A stretch of DNA of 64,000 nt from Roseobacter insulae (GCF_019375555.1 NZ_JAHXDN010000005.1:248001-312000), one strand, 5' to 3'; positions 35,695 through 44,828 are shown, numbered from the stretch's first letter. Notes: generated by a model from the letters alone, not told the origin. Program-made: numbers and translations.

Positions 35695-35810
35695 GACACG
35701 ATTGCGATTAGGCTTGTTCAAGTCAAGACCTCCTTTCACCACCGTGTGACAGGATTCCGGACACCGCCTTGCCGGCGCTCAAAATTGCAGCGTCCTTCAA
35801 CGAATTGGAA

Positions 35811-36434
35811 ATGCCCTTGCCAGACGGTACCGACAAGAAGCCAAGCCGTATTCAACAACGCAACCGGAGCCGTATTCTGGAGGCCGCGCTGGAGGTGTTT
35901 TCCCAGCACGGATATCGCGGCGCAACGCTGGACCAGATCGCGGAGACGGCAGGCCTGAGCAAACCAAACATCCTCTATTACTTTGACGGAAAGGCAGAAA
36001 TTCACGTCACATTGCTCAATCAACTGATGGAGACATGGCTCGATCCACTGGTTACCCTTGATCCTGAGGGTGATCCGCTGCAGGAGATCCTGGGCTATGT
36101 GCAGCGCAAGCTGGACATGGCCCGGGATCTGCCGCGCGAGAGTCGGCTGTTCGCCGGAGAGATCCTGCAGGGCGCCCCCCGCATGGCGCCGCACCTCGAA
36201 GCCGGATTGCAACCGCTGTTTGAAGAGAAATGCGCGGTGATTCAAAACTGGATGAATCTGGGTCATCTTGCGCAAGTCGACCCGCGCCATCTCATCTTTT
36301 CGATCTGGGCCACCACGCAGCATTATGCCGATTTTGCCGCACAGGTGCAGGTTCTGTTGCGTGACGAGCCCGACAGCCACGAAGGCGCGGCGGACTACCT
36401 GACGACGCTTTTTACACGGCTGCTCTCGCCTTAA
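35811..36434 (+). CDS. rutR: TetR-family regulator RutR
   Basis: A 207-residue TetR-type protein with the HTH in residues 15-60 (RILEAALEVFSQHGYRGATL, AETAGLSKPNILYYF). The C-terminal effector domain resembles RutR (GEILQGAPRMAPHLEAGL, WATTQHYADFAAQVQVLL). Uracil is the usual ligand and releases the repressor from DNA. ATG 35811 (MPLPDGTDKK) is used; an in-frame TTG at 35769 is unlikely. It is divergent from the pyrimidine operon and probably also controls preT-preA, where a matching site exists. Confidence 0.88.
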   Translation: MPLPDGTDKKPSRIQQRNRSRILEAALEVFSQHGYRGATLDQIAETAGLSKPNILYYFDGKAEIHVTLLNQLMETWLDPLVTLDPEGDPLQEILGYVQRKLDMARDLPRESRLFAGEILQGAPRMAPHLEAGLQPLFEEKCAVIQNWMNLGHLAQVDPRHLIFSIWATTQHYADFAAQVQVLLRDEPDSHEGAADYLTTLFTRLLSP

Positions 36435-36551
36435 CGGCCCGTTAACCCAGTTTCCGATTTCTGCCGACGCTTAACCCCTCGTTAACATTTACTTTGCCTT
36501 AATGGTAGCGGGTGGCGGCTCTCAGATTGACGTTAATGATCGGAGCTTACC

Positions 36552-37019
36552 ATGAGTGCAATATCGTTTATCGCCCCATACGCGCCGCAACCGGTCGCAC
36601 CCTCACAAGGTGATCCGCAGGTCGCAGGGCTTCAGGCCAGTCAACCTCTTGCAAATACATCCTCCGGCAGTAACGCCGGGTCGACTTCTGACCATTCCGG
36701 TCAAGGTGCCGGAGATGGCACCGGAACCGGTGGTGCCCAACTGGCCACGTTGCTAAAGCGCGGTCGCGTCGCCATGTTGCCTGTCGAAGCATCCTCAAAA
36801 TCCGTCATAGATGCGCAGACCCGGCCAACGATCGACTACCTGGCGCAGCAAGCGCAACTGCGCGCGGAATCCGCTGCGATCCAGGAAGCCCGTGCGGCCG
36901 CGCGCGCGCAGGAACGGGCGGAAGCAATGGCGCAGGCCGCTGCTGACGCGGCCAAACCTGAATACGACCTGCCGAACCCGCTGCCGACAGCGCCTATTCT
37001 GGAACGCGATGACGCCTGA
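36552..37019 (+). CDS. Low-complexity protein of unknown function
   Basis: A 155-residue protein with no membrane segment. Residues 1-65 are Pro/Gln/Ser/Gly-rich, like a disordered linker (SSGSNAGSTSDHSGQGAGDG). Residues about 95-140 form a long Ala/Gln/Glu helix (LAQQAQLRAESAAIQEARAA). No family is recognised. It lies between rutR and preA, on the opposite strand to preA and with 2 bp between the stops, and is preceded by an AT-rich stretch with a CGGAGC site before the ATG. Confidence 0.6.
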   Translation: MSAISFIAPYAPQPVAPSQGDPQVAGLQASQPLANTSSGSNAGSTSDHSGQGAGDGTGTGGAQLATLLKRGRVAMLPVEASSKSVIDAQTRPTIDYLAQQAQLRAESAAIQEARAAARAQERAEAMAQAAADAAKPEYDLPNPLPTAPILERDDA

Positions 37020-37021
37020 CG

Positions 37022-38323
37022 TTACTCGGCCGCTTTGGCGGCCGGGTTATTGGGATGAGTTGTCCAGTTCGCGTACTCAGGCTCCACCACCTTGCCGGTA
37101 CGCGGGTCGACCATGCCGGGCGTCATCGCCTCCATAGTGATACAGTCTTCCACCGGGCAGACGTTGACGCAGAGGTTACACGCGACGCATTCATCATCGA
37201 TCACGGTAAAGGCGCGGTCCTCTGACATGGCAATCGCCTGATGCGACGTGTCTTCGCAGGCGGCAAAACAGCGCCCGCAGGAAATGCACAGGTCCTGGTT
37301 AATCTTGGCCTTGGCCACGTAGTTCAGGTTGAGGTGCTGCCAGTCGGTCACGTTCGGCACAGCGCGTCCGACGATCTGATCGACCGAGGTCAGCCCCTTG
37401 CTGTCCATGTAGTCGCTCAGGCCGGAAATCATCTCCTGCACGATCTTGAACCCGTAGGTCATCGCAGCGGTGCAGACCTGAACGTTACCCGCGCCCAGTG
37501 CCATGAACTCTGCCGCATCCCGCCATGTGGTGATGCCACCAATGCCGGAGATCGGGATTTGTCCCAGATCGGGGGTGCGGGCGATCTCCGCCACCATGTT
37601 CAGAGCGATCGGTTTTACGGCAGGGCCACAATACCCCCCGTGCGCACCCTTGCCATCGATGGTCGGTTCCGGCGCGAAGAGGTCGAGATCGACAGAGGTG
37701 ATCGAGTTGATCGTGTTGATCAGCGACACCGCATCGGCGCCGCCTTTCAGCGCCGCTTCGGCGGGTTTGCGGATGTCCGTGATGTTCGGTGTCAGCTTCA
37801 CGATCACCGGCATGCGCGTATTAGCTTTCACCCAGCGTGTGACCATTTCAATGTATTCCGGCACCTGGCCCACGGCCGATCCCATACCGCGCTCAGACAT
37901 TCCGTGTGGGCAGCCGAAATTCAGTTCAACCCCATCCGCACCCGTCTCTTCGACCTTGGGCAGGATGAACTTCCACGGCTCCTCCTCGCAGGGCACCATC
38001 AGCGAGACGATCATCGCCCGGTCCGGATAGTCGCGCTTGACCACCTTGATCTCGTCCAGGTTTGTCTGAAGCGGACGGTCGGTGATCAATTCGATGTTGT
38101 TCAGCCCCAGCAACCGCCGGTCAGCGCCGTAGATTGCCCCGTAACGGGGGCCATTTACGTTGACCACATGCGGGTCCAGCCCGAGTGTTTTCCAGACCAC
38201 GCCGCCCCAGCCTGCATCAAAGGCGCGGCGTACGTTGTATTCCTTGTCCGTCGGTGGCGCCGAGGCCAGCCAGAACGGGTTCGGGCTTTTGATGCCCACG
38301 AAATCGCTTGTCAAATCAGCCAT
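37022..38323 (-). CDS. preA: Dihydropyrimidine dehydrogenase subunit PreA
   Basis: A 433-residue FMN enzyme. Residues 1-300 form the dihydroorotate-dehydrogenase-like TIM barrel (LNFGCPHGMSERGMGSA with the catalytic Cys, and SGIGGITTWRDAAEFMALGAG for the phosphate). Two 4Fe-4S clusters near the C-terminus are CISCGRCFAAC and CVACNLCVNVCP. With PreT it reduces uracil and thymine to the dihydro forms using NADH, the first step of the pathway completed by hydA and the amidohydrolase. It follows preT with a 22-bp gap. Confidence 0.95.
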   Translation of the reverse strand: MADLTSDFVGIKSPNPFWLASAPPTDKEYNVRRAFDAGWGGVVWKTLGLDPHVVNVNGPRYGAIYGADRRLLGLNNIELITDRPLQTNLDEIKVVKRDYPDRAMIVSLMVPCEEEPWKFILPKVEETGADGVELNFGCPHGMSERGMGSAVGQVPEYIEMVTRWVKANTRMPVIVKLTPNITDIRKPAEAALKGGADAVSLINTINSITSVDLDLFAPEPTIDGKGAHGGYCGPAVKPIALNMVAEIARTPDLGQIPISGIGGITTWRDAAEFMALGAGNVQVCTAAMTYGFKIVQEMISGLSDYMDSKGLTSVDQIVGRAVPNVTDWQHLNLNYVAKAKINQDLCISCGRCFAACEDTSHQAIAMSEDRAFTVIDDECVACNLCVNVCPVEDCITMEAMTPGMVDPRTGKVVEPEYANWTTHPNNPAAKAAE

Positions 38324-38345
38324 TGGGTTCCTCCGTCGGATAGGC

Positions 38346-39677
38346 TCAGGCCGTGGCGCCTGTCAGCGCCTGATGAATATCCATCGCAGCATCGCGCCCC
38401 TCTGCCACTGCCGTGACCGTCAGATCGTCGCCGCCTGAGGCACAATCGCCCCCGGCCCAGACATGCTCCAGCGATGTGCGTCCGGCACCCGAGACCTTTA
38501 TCTTGCGACCGTCCAGCGCAGGCAGTTCCTCGCCGACAAGCGTTTGTCCAATCGCCTTGAAAACCTGATCAGCCGCAAGACGCAGCGTATCACCTGTGGG
38601 CGTCATGTCATCCCTGACGTAATCGAATTCGATCTCGCGCACCGCGCCATTGCCGATCACTGCGCTGGGCACCGCATGGGTGACGATCCGGACCCCCCTG
38701 GACGCCGCCAGATCCTGTTCGAAGACGCTTGCGTTCATGCGGTCCCGACCACGGCGGTAGACCAGCGTAACGTTCAGAGCGCCCAGCAACTTTGCCTGGA
38801 CTGCCGCGTCTATCGCCGTCATGCCGCCGCCGATCACAACGACATCACGGCCGACGGGAACTTGCGCAACATCGCTGGCCTGCCGCAAGTCGGCAATGAA
38901 GTCGACGGCATCCAGCACACCGGACTTGTCCGCGCCCGAGACATCCATCGCGTTCACGCCGCCAAGCCCGATGCCCAGAAACACCGCGTCATGGTCCTTG
39001 CGCAACTGGGCCAGCGAAACCCCCGAACCAAGCGCCACGTCTGTCCTGATCTCGATCCCGCCGATTTGCAGCAGCCAGTCGACTTCGGATTGCGCATACC
39101 CATCGACGGTCTTGTACGTGGCAATCCCGTATTCGTTCAGCCCGCCCGCTTTCGGCCGCGCGTCATAGACGACAACGTCGTGGCCCAACATCGCAAGGCG
39201 GTGTGCGCAGCTCAGGCCCGCAGGTCCCGCCCCCACCACGGCCACAGTTTTACCCGTGGCCGCAGCTCGGGAGAAAGGATGTATCCCCTGTTCCTGCAGA
39301 TGATCTGTCGCGTAGCGTTGCAATTGCCCGATGAGCACCGGTTTGCCTTCTGCCGCTTCCCTGACGCAGGCCTCTTCACAAAGCTGCTCGGTCGGGCAGA
39401 CACGGGCGCACATACCACCCATGATATTCTGGCTGAGAATCGTCTTTGCGGCCGCATCCGGTGTCCCGGTTGCGATCTGACGAATGAAGAGCGGGATGTC
39501 GATGTCCGTCGGGCAGGCGGTGATGCAAGGCGCATCGTGACAAAAGTAGCACCGGTCCGCCGCCACCAAAGCCTCGTGGGCATCCAGGCGCGGATGCAGA
39601 TCGGAAAACTGCGCGGCGTAGTCGTCACCGTCCAATCGTGCAGGCACGACACCGGGAGTAAATGCATTGCTGGACAT
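38346..39677 (-). CDS. preT: Dihydropyrimidine dehydrogenase subunit PreT (NADH-oxidising)
   Basis: A protein of about 443 residues, similar to the glutamate synthase small subunit. The N-terminal Fe-S region has the Cys groups CYFCHDAPCITACP and MGGMCARVCPTEQLCEEACV. Two dinucleotide-binding folds follow: FAD at VVGAGPAGLSCAHRLA and NADH at VIGGGMTAIDAAVQ. It oxidises NADH and feeds electrons to PreA. ATG 39675-39677 (MSSNAFTPG) has GGGGA 8 bases upstream; ATG 39689 is also possible. First gene of the preT-preA operon, behind a RutR-like site. Confidence 0.93.
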   Translation of the reverse strand: MSSNAFTPGVVPARLDGDDYAAQFSDLHPRLDAHEALVAADRCYFCHDAPCITACPTDIDIPLFIRQIATGTPDAAAKTILSQNIMGGMCARVCPTEQLCEEACVREAAEGKPVLIGQLQRYATDHLQEQGIHPFSRAAATGKTVAVVGAGPAGLSCAHRLAMLGHDVVVYDARPKAGGLNEYGIATYKTVDGYAQSEVDWLLQIGGIEIRTDVALGSGVSLAQLRKDHDAVFLGIGLGGVNAMDVSGADKSGVLDAVDFIADLRQASDVAQVPVGRDVVVIGGGMTAIDAAVQAKLLGALNVTLVYRRGRDRMNASVFEQDLAASRGVRIVTHAVPSAVIGNGAVREIEFDYVRDDMTPTGDTLRLAADQVFKAIGQTLVGEELPALDGRKIKVSGAGRTSLEHVWAGGDCASGGDDLTVTAVAEGRDAAMDIHQALTGATA

Positions 39678-39730
39678 GGTTTTCCCCATTCTGGCTCGCT
39701 CACATTAAAAAGGCTCTCACGGATTCATTT

Positions 39731-39748
39731 TTTTATCAACTGGTAAAA
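39731..39748. promoter_or_regulatory. RutR-like operator upstream of preT
   Basis: TTTTATCAACTGGTAAAA matches the palindrome at 35679-35694 in its right half and in 7 of 9 symmetric pairs. It lies 54-71 bp upstream of the preT ATG. This supports co-regulation of preT-preA with the pyrimidine operon by the RutR homologue. Confidence 0.68.
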
Positions 39749-39999
39749 TTTACATCTGCACGAAGAAGTTTTCATGTGCTCAATATCGATAAAATACACG
39801 GCTGGCGGGAATTTGCCGATGTGAGCGATCCCGCGCGCGTCATCAGAAATTCACTTGCTTTTCAACGGGACCCGCTCATTATCAGGGCCGCGACGCGACG
39901 AACTATCGACCACTGCTCCTTACGGCCAGTCACTCGATCTGCTTTCGACCGAGCCAAGCTGCCGCATTCCGCGGGCAGCATTTTATAGGAGACACGGGA
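39749..39999. other. Noncoding leader between preT and the second csp
   Basis: About 250 bp without a gene on either strand. It should hold the divergent promoters of preT and the csp gene and the csp 5' leader, which ends with the RBS AGGAGA. Confidence 0.5.
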
Positions 40000-40206
40000 A
40001 TGGCCACAGGCACCGTGAAATGGTTTAACACAACCAAAGGCTACGGCTTTATCGCCCCTGATGGCGGCGGCAAGGACATCTTTGTACATATCTCTGCGGT
40101 GGAACGCGCGGGCCTGACAGGGCTGGCGGACAACCAGAAAGTCACATTCGATGTAGAGGCCGGCCGGGATGGTCGCGAGAGCGCGGGGAACCTCGCTCTG
40201 GCCTGA
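40000..40206 (+). CDS. Cold-shock protein, second copy
   Basis: A 68-residue cold-shock domain protein with RNP1 KGYGFIAPD and RNP2 DIFVHIS. It differs from the copy at 28152 by conservative changes at six positions (F15Y, S24G, V27I, I52V, T63G, I65L). It is a nucleic-acid chaperone, and the two copies probably answer different signals because their leaders differ. A terminator follows 25 bp after the stop. Confidence 0.95.
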   Translation: MATGTVKWFNTTKGYGFIAPDGGGKDIFVHISAVERAGLTGLADNQKVTFDVEAGRDGRESAGNLALA

Positions 40207-40230
40207 TCATCCGGTCATGACGCTTTGCAA

Positions 40231-40256
40231 ACGGGCGCTCTGGTGCCCGTTTTTTG
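40231..40256 (+). terminator. Terminator of the second csp gene
   Basis: ACGGGCGC / GTGCCCGT with a short loop followed by TTTTTT. It lies between the csp gene and the convergent SRAP gene. Confidence 0.88.
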
Positions 40257-40261
40257 TGACC

Positions 40262-40879
40262 TCAGGGTCCGTTCCAATCCACGTCGACAGCTTTTTCGAC
40301 CTGCAACCGACCAGCGGGCCATGATCTGAGCAGCGGCGTTACCGCTTGCTGCACGCCACTGAGCCACAGCCCGATATCATCCTTCTCCAGAATCACGCCC
40401 ATCCGGTGATGGATGTCCACAACATCTGCCGATGGCGCGCAGGTCAGAGTTGCTATCTGGTCCACCTCGATACCGCCGGGTCCGCGCCAGCAGTCCGTTA
40501 TGGCCGCGAATAACAGCAAGCCGCCCGACTTCGGCGTGATCGCCCAGGCCGTCTTGCGGCGTTTCTCCCCCGTCCACTCGTACCAGCCGTTCACAGGAAC
40601 CACCGCCCGACCGGTGCCCCGGAAGACAGACTTGTCAAAAACCGTTTCGCTGCGGGCATTGATCAGGGTCTTCATAACCGGGCGTCCCCGCGCATCGACC
40701 CGGCCCACGGGAATGATACCCCAGCGCATCCTGCACAATCCGGTATCCGTCAGCACGACAAGCTCCTGACCGGGCGCGATGTTCCGGCGCGCAGGTTCAT
40801 CCGCAACGGGGCCCACGCCCTGATCCAATGCGCGCGCCACATCAACAATCGGAGAGGTCAGGAAGAATCGCCCCGGCAT
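40262..40879 (-). CDS. SRAP (YedK/HMCES-like) protein lacking the catalytic Cys2
   Basis: A 205-residue SOS-response-associated peptidase-like protein. The conserved Asn is in INARSET, Glu in VNGWYEW and His in HHRMGVIL, all in family order. The invariant MCGR N-terminus is replaced by MPGRFF: codon 2 is CCG. In YedK/HMCES, Cys2 is freed by removal of Met1 and forms a thiazolidine crosslink with abasic DNA sites. Without it, crosslinking and autoproteolysis should be impossible. No alternative start gives a Cys at position 2. The function may be DNA binding only, or changed. Confidence 0.88.
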   Translation of the reverse strand: MPGRFFLTSPIVDVARALDQGVGPVADEPARRNIAPGQELVVLTDTGLCRMRWGIIPVGRVDARGRPVMKTLINARSETVFDKSVFRGTGRAVVPVNGWYEWTGEKRRKTAWAITPKSGGLLLFAAITDCWRGPGGIEVDQIATLTCAPSADVVDIHHRMGVILEKDDIGLWLSGVQQAVTPLLRSWPAGRLQVEKAVDVDWNGP

Positions 40880-40885
40880 TCCATT

Positions 40886-41521
40886 CTACTCCTCTGCCCG
40901 CTCGATCAGCGCCAGAACCTCCGGACCCAGCGCCGCTACAATCTTGGCCACCCCGCCCGCATTCGGATGGATACCATCTGGCTGCATGTCGGCACGGACA
41001 GATGCAGGATCGCCTCCGTCCGCGTCCAGCCCGGCGAAGAAACTCGGTGCAAAGAGTGTACCATACTCCCAGGCGAGATCCGGATACATCGCGTCAAAGG
41101 CCTCCTTGTATTCAGGTCCGTAGTTGCCCGGGGCCTGCATCCCGACCAGTAAAACGTCAACCTGCGCAGCATCGGCGGCTTTCAAAATACCATCGAGGTT
41201 GGCGCGGCTCACCGACGGGTCGATCCCGCGCAGCAGGTCGTTCCCCCCAAGCGCAACGATCAAGGCATCCACCTCTGGCGTCAGCGTCCATGCCACGCGG
41301 CTCAACCCGCCTGCCGTTGTATCTCCGGAGACGCCCGCATTGATCACCTGCACTTCTGCACCGCGGCTGTCCAGCCATGCCTGTAACTGCGGCACGAACC
41401 CCTGTTCAGCAACCAGCCCGAAGCCTTGTGTCAGACTGTCGCCAAGCGCCGCGATCACCACCTCGTCGGCCTGCAGCATCGCAGGCCAGAGAAAGGGAAT
41501 TCCCATCAGAACCTTGTGCAT
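40886..41521 (-). CDS. tesA: SGNH-family arylesterase/lysophospholipase (TesA type)
   Basis: A 211-residue exported hydrolase starting at ATG 41519-41521, with GGAGG about 12 bases upstream and a signal peptide (MHKVLMGIPFLWPAMLQA). The four SGNH blocks are ALGDSLTQGFG (Ser), Gly in the NAGVSGDTT region, GGNDLLRGI (Asn), and DGIHPNAGG (Asp/His). It acts on thioesters and short esters in the periplasm. It is divergent from the YbbA/YbbP-like export genes, the same arrangement as tesA-ybbAP in enterobacteria. Confidence 0.9.
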   Translation of the reverse strand: MHKVLMGIPFLWPAMLQADEVVIAALGDSLTQGFGLVAEQGFVPQLQAWLDSRGAEVQVINAGVSGDTTAGGLSRVAWTLTPEVDALIVALGGNDLLRGIDPSVSRANLDGILKAADAAQVDVLLVGMQAPGNYGPEYKEAFDAMYPDLAWEYGTLFAPSFFAGLDADGGDPASVRADMQPDGIHPNAGGVAKIVAALGPEVLALIERAEE

Positions 41522-41571
41522 CTTGATCCAGCCTCCATATGCCCACGTATACCGCAAAAGGTGTTTCGCGC

Positions 41572-42261
41572 ATGACCAGCCCAGTGTTCTCTCTTAATGA
41601 TGCGGCTTTGTCACTGGATGGCAATGCCGGACGTGTGGATATCCTGCACGGCATCTCGCTTGAGGTTCACAAGGGCGAGAGCCTCGGTCTCGTTGGCCCG
41701 TCCGGCTCGGGCAAATCATCCTTGCTGATGCTCATGGGCGGGTTGGAGCGCGCGACCGGCGGCACGGTGATGGCGCTTGGCCACGACCTGACCCATATGT
41801 CCGAGGATGCGCTGGCCCGGTTCAGGCGCGCGCATATGGGCGTGGTTTTTCAATCGTTTCACCTCATCCCCACGATGACCGCGCTTGAAAACGTCGCTAC
41901 CCCGCTGGAACTGGCCGGGGACCGCGATGCCTTTGGCAAGGCCGAGGCCGAGCTTGCAGAGGTCGGGTTGGCGCACCGCAAGGATCACTATCCCTCGCAG
42001 ATGTCAGGTGGCGAGCAGCAGCGCGTGGCCTTGGCGCGGGCCTCAGCCCCACGCCCAGATATCCTGCTGGCCGATGAACCGACAGGTAATCTGGACGGGG
42101 CCAATGGTGCCGCGATCATCGATCTGCTTTTCGGTCTGCGCGATCGCCACGGCGCCACGCTGGTGCTGGTCACCCATTCGCAATCACTTGCCGCGCGCTG
42201 CGACCGCGTGGTCCGGCTTGCCGATGGCCGCGTTGCGCCCGAACAGCGGGCCGCGGAATGA
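41572..42261 (+). CDS. ABC transporter ATP-binding protein, YbbA/LolD type
   Basis: A 229-residue ATPase with Walker A GPSGSGKSS, Q-loop VFQSFHLIPTMTALENV, signature MSGGEQQ and Walker B ILLADEPTGNLD. This pattern marks the LolD/MacB/YbbA group. ATG 41572-41574 (MTSPVFSLND) is used. The stop overlaps the start of the FtsX-like permease gene by 4 bp (ATGA), so the two form one complex. The likely role is extraction or export of an envelope component; the substrate is unknown. Confidence 0.9.
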   Translation: MTSPVFSLNDAALSLDGNAGRVDILHGISLEVHKGESLGLVGPSGSGKSSLLMLMGGLERATGGTVMALGHDLTHMSEDALARFRRAHMGVVFQSFHLIPTMTALENVATPLELAGDRDAFGKAEAELAEVGLAHRKDHYPSQMSGGEQQRVALARASAPRPDILLADEPTGNLDGANGAAIIDLLFGLRDRHGATLVLVTHSQSLAARCDRVVRLADGRVAPEQRAAE

Positions 42262-44786
42262 GCCTGAAGCTCGCGGCCACCTTTGCACGCCGCGAATTGC
42301 GTGGTGGCCTGCGCGGGTTTCGCATCTTCCTTGCCTGCCTCGCACTTGGAGTCGCCGCCATCGCCGCCGTTGGGTCCGTTCGATCAAGCATCGAAGCCGG
42401 GCTGGCGCGTGAAGGGGCGGCACTGCTGGGTGGCGACGCGGAAATGGATTTCACCTATCGCTTCGCAACCAAGCAAGAGAAGGCATGGATGGAAAGCACC
42501 GCCACGGCGGTTTCCGAAATCGTCGATTTCCGGTCAATGGCGGTGGTTGGCTCCGGCGATCAGGTCGAGCGCGGCCTGACTCAGATCAAGGCGATTGACG
42601 ACGCATACCCGCTGGTCGGGCGCGTCGAACTGATCCCCGATATCCCGCTTGCGCAGGCGCTGGCAGATCGTGGCGGCGTGCCGGGTGCGGTTATGGAACG
42701 CGTGCTGATGGACCGTCTTGGTCTTTCAGTGGGAGATATCTTTCGCCTTGGCACCCAGGAATTTCGCTTGGCTGCCATTCTCGCGCAAGAACCTGACAGC
42801 GCCGCGGGCGGCTTCGCGCTTGGGCCGCGCACCCTCGTGCGCACCCCGAGCCTTGAGAACTCCGCACTGCTGGCGCCGGGCACGTTGTTCTCCACCAAGT
42901 ACCGCATGATTTTCCCCGCAAATGCCGATCTGGCCGGGTTGGAGGCCGCCGCCCGTGTACGCTTTGAAAACGCCGGCCTGCGCTGGACCGATGCGCGCAA
43001 CGGGGCGCCAGGCGTCTCTGAATTCGTGGATCGCCTCGGGGCATTCCTGGTGCTTGTCGGATTATCGGGCCTTGCGGTAGGCGGTGTAGGCGTCTCGTCA
43101 GCCGTGCGCGCCTATCTCACAGGTAAAACCAGCGTCATCGCGACACTGCGCACCCTCGGGGCGGATCGCGCGACGATCTTTCAAACCTACTTCCTGCAAA
43201 TTGGCGTCCTGTCGCTCTTCGGGGTCGGTCTCGGCGTCGCGTTGGCTGGGCTCCTGCCCCTGCTTTTCGCACCCATCATCGAAACCCGGCTGCCCATACC
43301 GGCGGTCTTTGCACTTTATCCCATCCCCCTCCTCGAGGCCGCGATATACGGGATACTCACCGCCTTTCTCTTCACCCTCTGGCCCCTCGCCAGGGCCGAG
43401 GAAATCCGGGCAGCCACACTTTTTCGGGACGCGCTGACCAAGGGGCGCACCCTGCCCGCGCCGCGCTATCTGGTCGTCACCTTGGCCACCCTGACCCTGC
43501 TGTTGGCGCTGGCCGGATGGTTTTCCGGCACATGGTGGCTCACCCTCTGGACGGCGGGCGGCATCACCGGTGCCTTGGTTCTGCTGAGTGGCGCGGCAGT
43601 CTGCATCAAGGCCATTTCCCGGCGTGGCATGGGCCTTGCGCGCGGTCACCCGAAGCTGAGATGGGCCTTGGCCGCAATCTCTGGTCCGCGTGAAGGTGCC
43701 ATTTCCGTCGTGTTGTCATTGGGGCTGGGGCTCTCCGTTCTCGCCGCCGTCGGGCAAATCGACGGGAACCTGCGGAACGCCATTACCGGCAACCTGCCTG
43801 ACGTTGCCCCGTCGTATTTCTTCGTGGACATCCAGAAGGACCAGATCGACGGTTATACGGCCCGTCTGAACAACGACCCTGCGGTGAAACGCGTCCAGTC
43901 CGCGCCGATGCTCCGCGGAATCATCACCCGGATCAACGACCAACCCGCGCGCGACATCGCGGGCGATCACTGGGTGCTACAGGGCGACCGAGGCATCACC
44001 TACGCCGCCGCGATGCCAAAAGATACCCGCCTGATCGCAGGCGACTGGTGGGGTGAGGACTACAGTGGCCCGCCTCTTATCAGTTTTGCAGCAGAAGAGG
44101 CCGAAGAAATGGGCCTGAAGATCGGTGACAGCCTGACGGTCAACGTTCTGGGCCGGGATATCACGGGGACCATCGCTAATTTTCGCGAAGTGGACTTCTC
44201 CACAGCCGGCATCGGTTTCATCCTGTCAATGAACCCATCAGCACTTGCAGGCGCCCCGCACTCCTTCATCTCTACCGTCCACGCAGACGCATCCGCCGAA
44301 GCTGCCATCCTGCGCGATCTGGCAGACAAATATCCAAACATCACCGCTGTCCGTGTGCGCGACGCGATTGATCGCGTGGCGGGTATCCTGAGCGGCCTTG
44401 CGGCAGCGACATCCTATGGCGCAGCGGCAACGTTGCTCACAGGTTTCCTGGTGCTGATCGGCGCCGCCGCTGCCGGAACTGACGCGCGCGTATATGAAGC
44501 GGCGGTACTCAAAACCCTTGGCGCCTCCCGCCGCAGTATCCTGATCAGCTTCGCACTGCGCTCAGCACTTCTGGGGCTGTGTGCTGGTATTGTCGCGCTG
44601 GCGGCAGGAATTGCCGGAGGCTGGGCGGTCAGCGCGTTTATCATGGATACCGATTATACCGTAGTCTGGCCTTCCGCCTTACTGATCGTTGTCGGGGGAA
44701 CCGTAACCACGCTTCTGGCGGGCCTCGCGTTCGCGTGGACACCGATCAACACCCAGCCCGCACGCATTCTTCGGTCGCGAGAATAG
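42258..44786 (+). CDS. FtsX/MacB-like ABC permease, YbbP type
   Basis: An 842-residue membrane protein. It has an N-terminal helix, a large periplasmic domain, and two sets of FtsX-type core helices (GLSGLAVGGVGVSSAVRAYL; LTGFLVLIGAAAAGTDARV, followed by LKTLGASRRSILISFALRSALLG). This duplicated-FtsX arrangement matches the YbbP family. It pairs with the ATPase upstream. It may be linked with the divergent TesA-like esterase, but the physical basis of this conserved association is not known. Confidence 0.9.
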   Translation: MSLKLAATFARRELRGGLRGFRIFLACLALGVAAIAAVGSVRSSIEAGLAREGAALLGGDAEMDFTYRFATKQEKAWMESTATAVSEIVDFRSMAVVGSGDQVERGLTQIKAIDDAYPLVGRVELIPDIPLAQALADRGGVPGAVMERVLMDRLGLSVGDIFRLGTQEFRLAAILAQEPDSAAGGFALGPRTLVRTPSLENSALLAPGTLFSTKYRMIFPANADLAGLEAAARVRFENAGLRWTDARNGAPGVSEFVDRLGAFLVLVGLSGLAVGGVGVSSAVRAYLTGKTSVIATLRTLGADRATIFQTYFLQIGVLSLFGVGLGVALAGLLPLLFAPIIETRLPIPAVFALYPIPLLEAAIYGILTAFLFTLWPLARAEEIRAATLFRDALTKGRTLPAPRYLVVTLATLTLLLALAGWFSGTWWLTLWTAGGITGALVLLSGAAVCIKAISRRGMGLARGHPKLRWALAAISGPREGAISVVLSLGLGLSVLAAVGQIDGNLRNAITGNLPDVAPSYFFVDIQKDQIDGYTARLNNDPAVKRVQSAPMLRGIITRINDQPARDIAGDHWVLQGDRGITYAAAMPKDTRLIAGDWWGEDYSGPPLISFAAEEAEEMGLKIGDSLTVNVLGRDITGTIANFREVDFSTAGIGFILSMNPSALAGAPHSFISTVHADASAEAAILRDLADKYPNITAVRVRDAIDRVAGILSGLAAATSYGAAATLLTGFLVLIGAAAAGTDARVYEAAVLKTLGASRRSILISFALRSALLGLCAGIVALAAGIAGGWAVSAFIMDTDYTVVWPSALLIVVGGTVTTLLAGLAFAWTPINTQPARILRSRE

Positions 44787-44794
44787 AGTTTTAC

Positions 44795-44828
44795 GCCTCC
44801 GGCGGGGATATTTGGAAACCAGAGAAAG
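44795..44828 (+). repeat. GGGATATTT 3'-element, copy C
   Basis: GCCTCCGGCGGGGATATTTG then GAAACCAGAGAAAGG, on the plus strand. It follows the plus-strand permease gene by 8 bp. This is the only copy after a plus-strand gene and also the only one in this orientation, so the element tracks the orientation of the gene. Confidence 0.72.
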
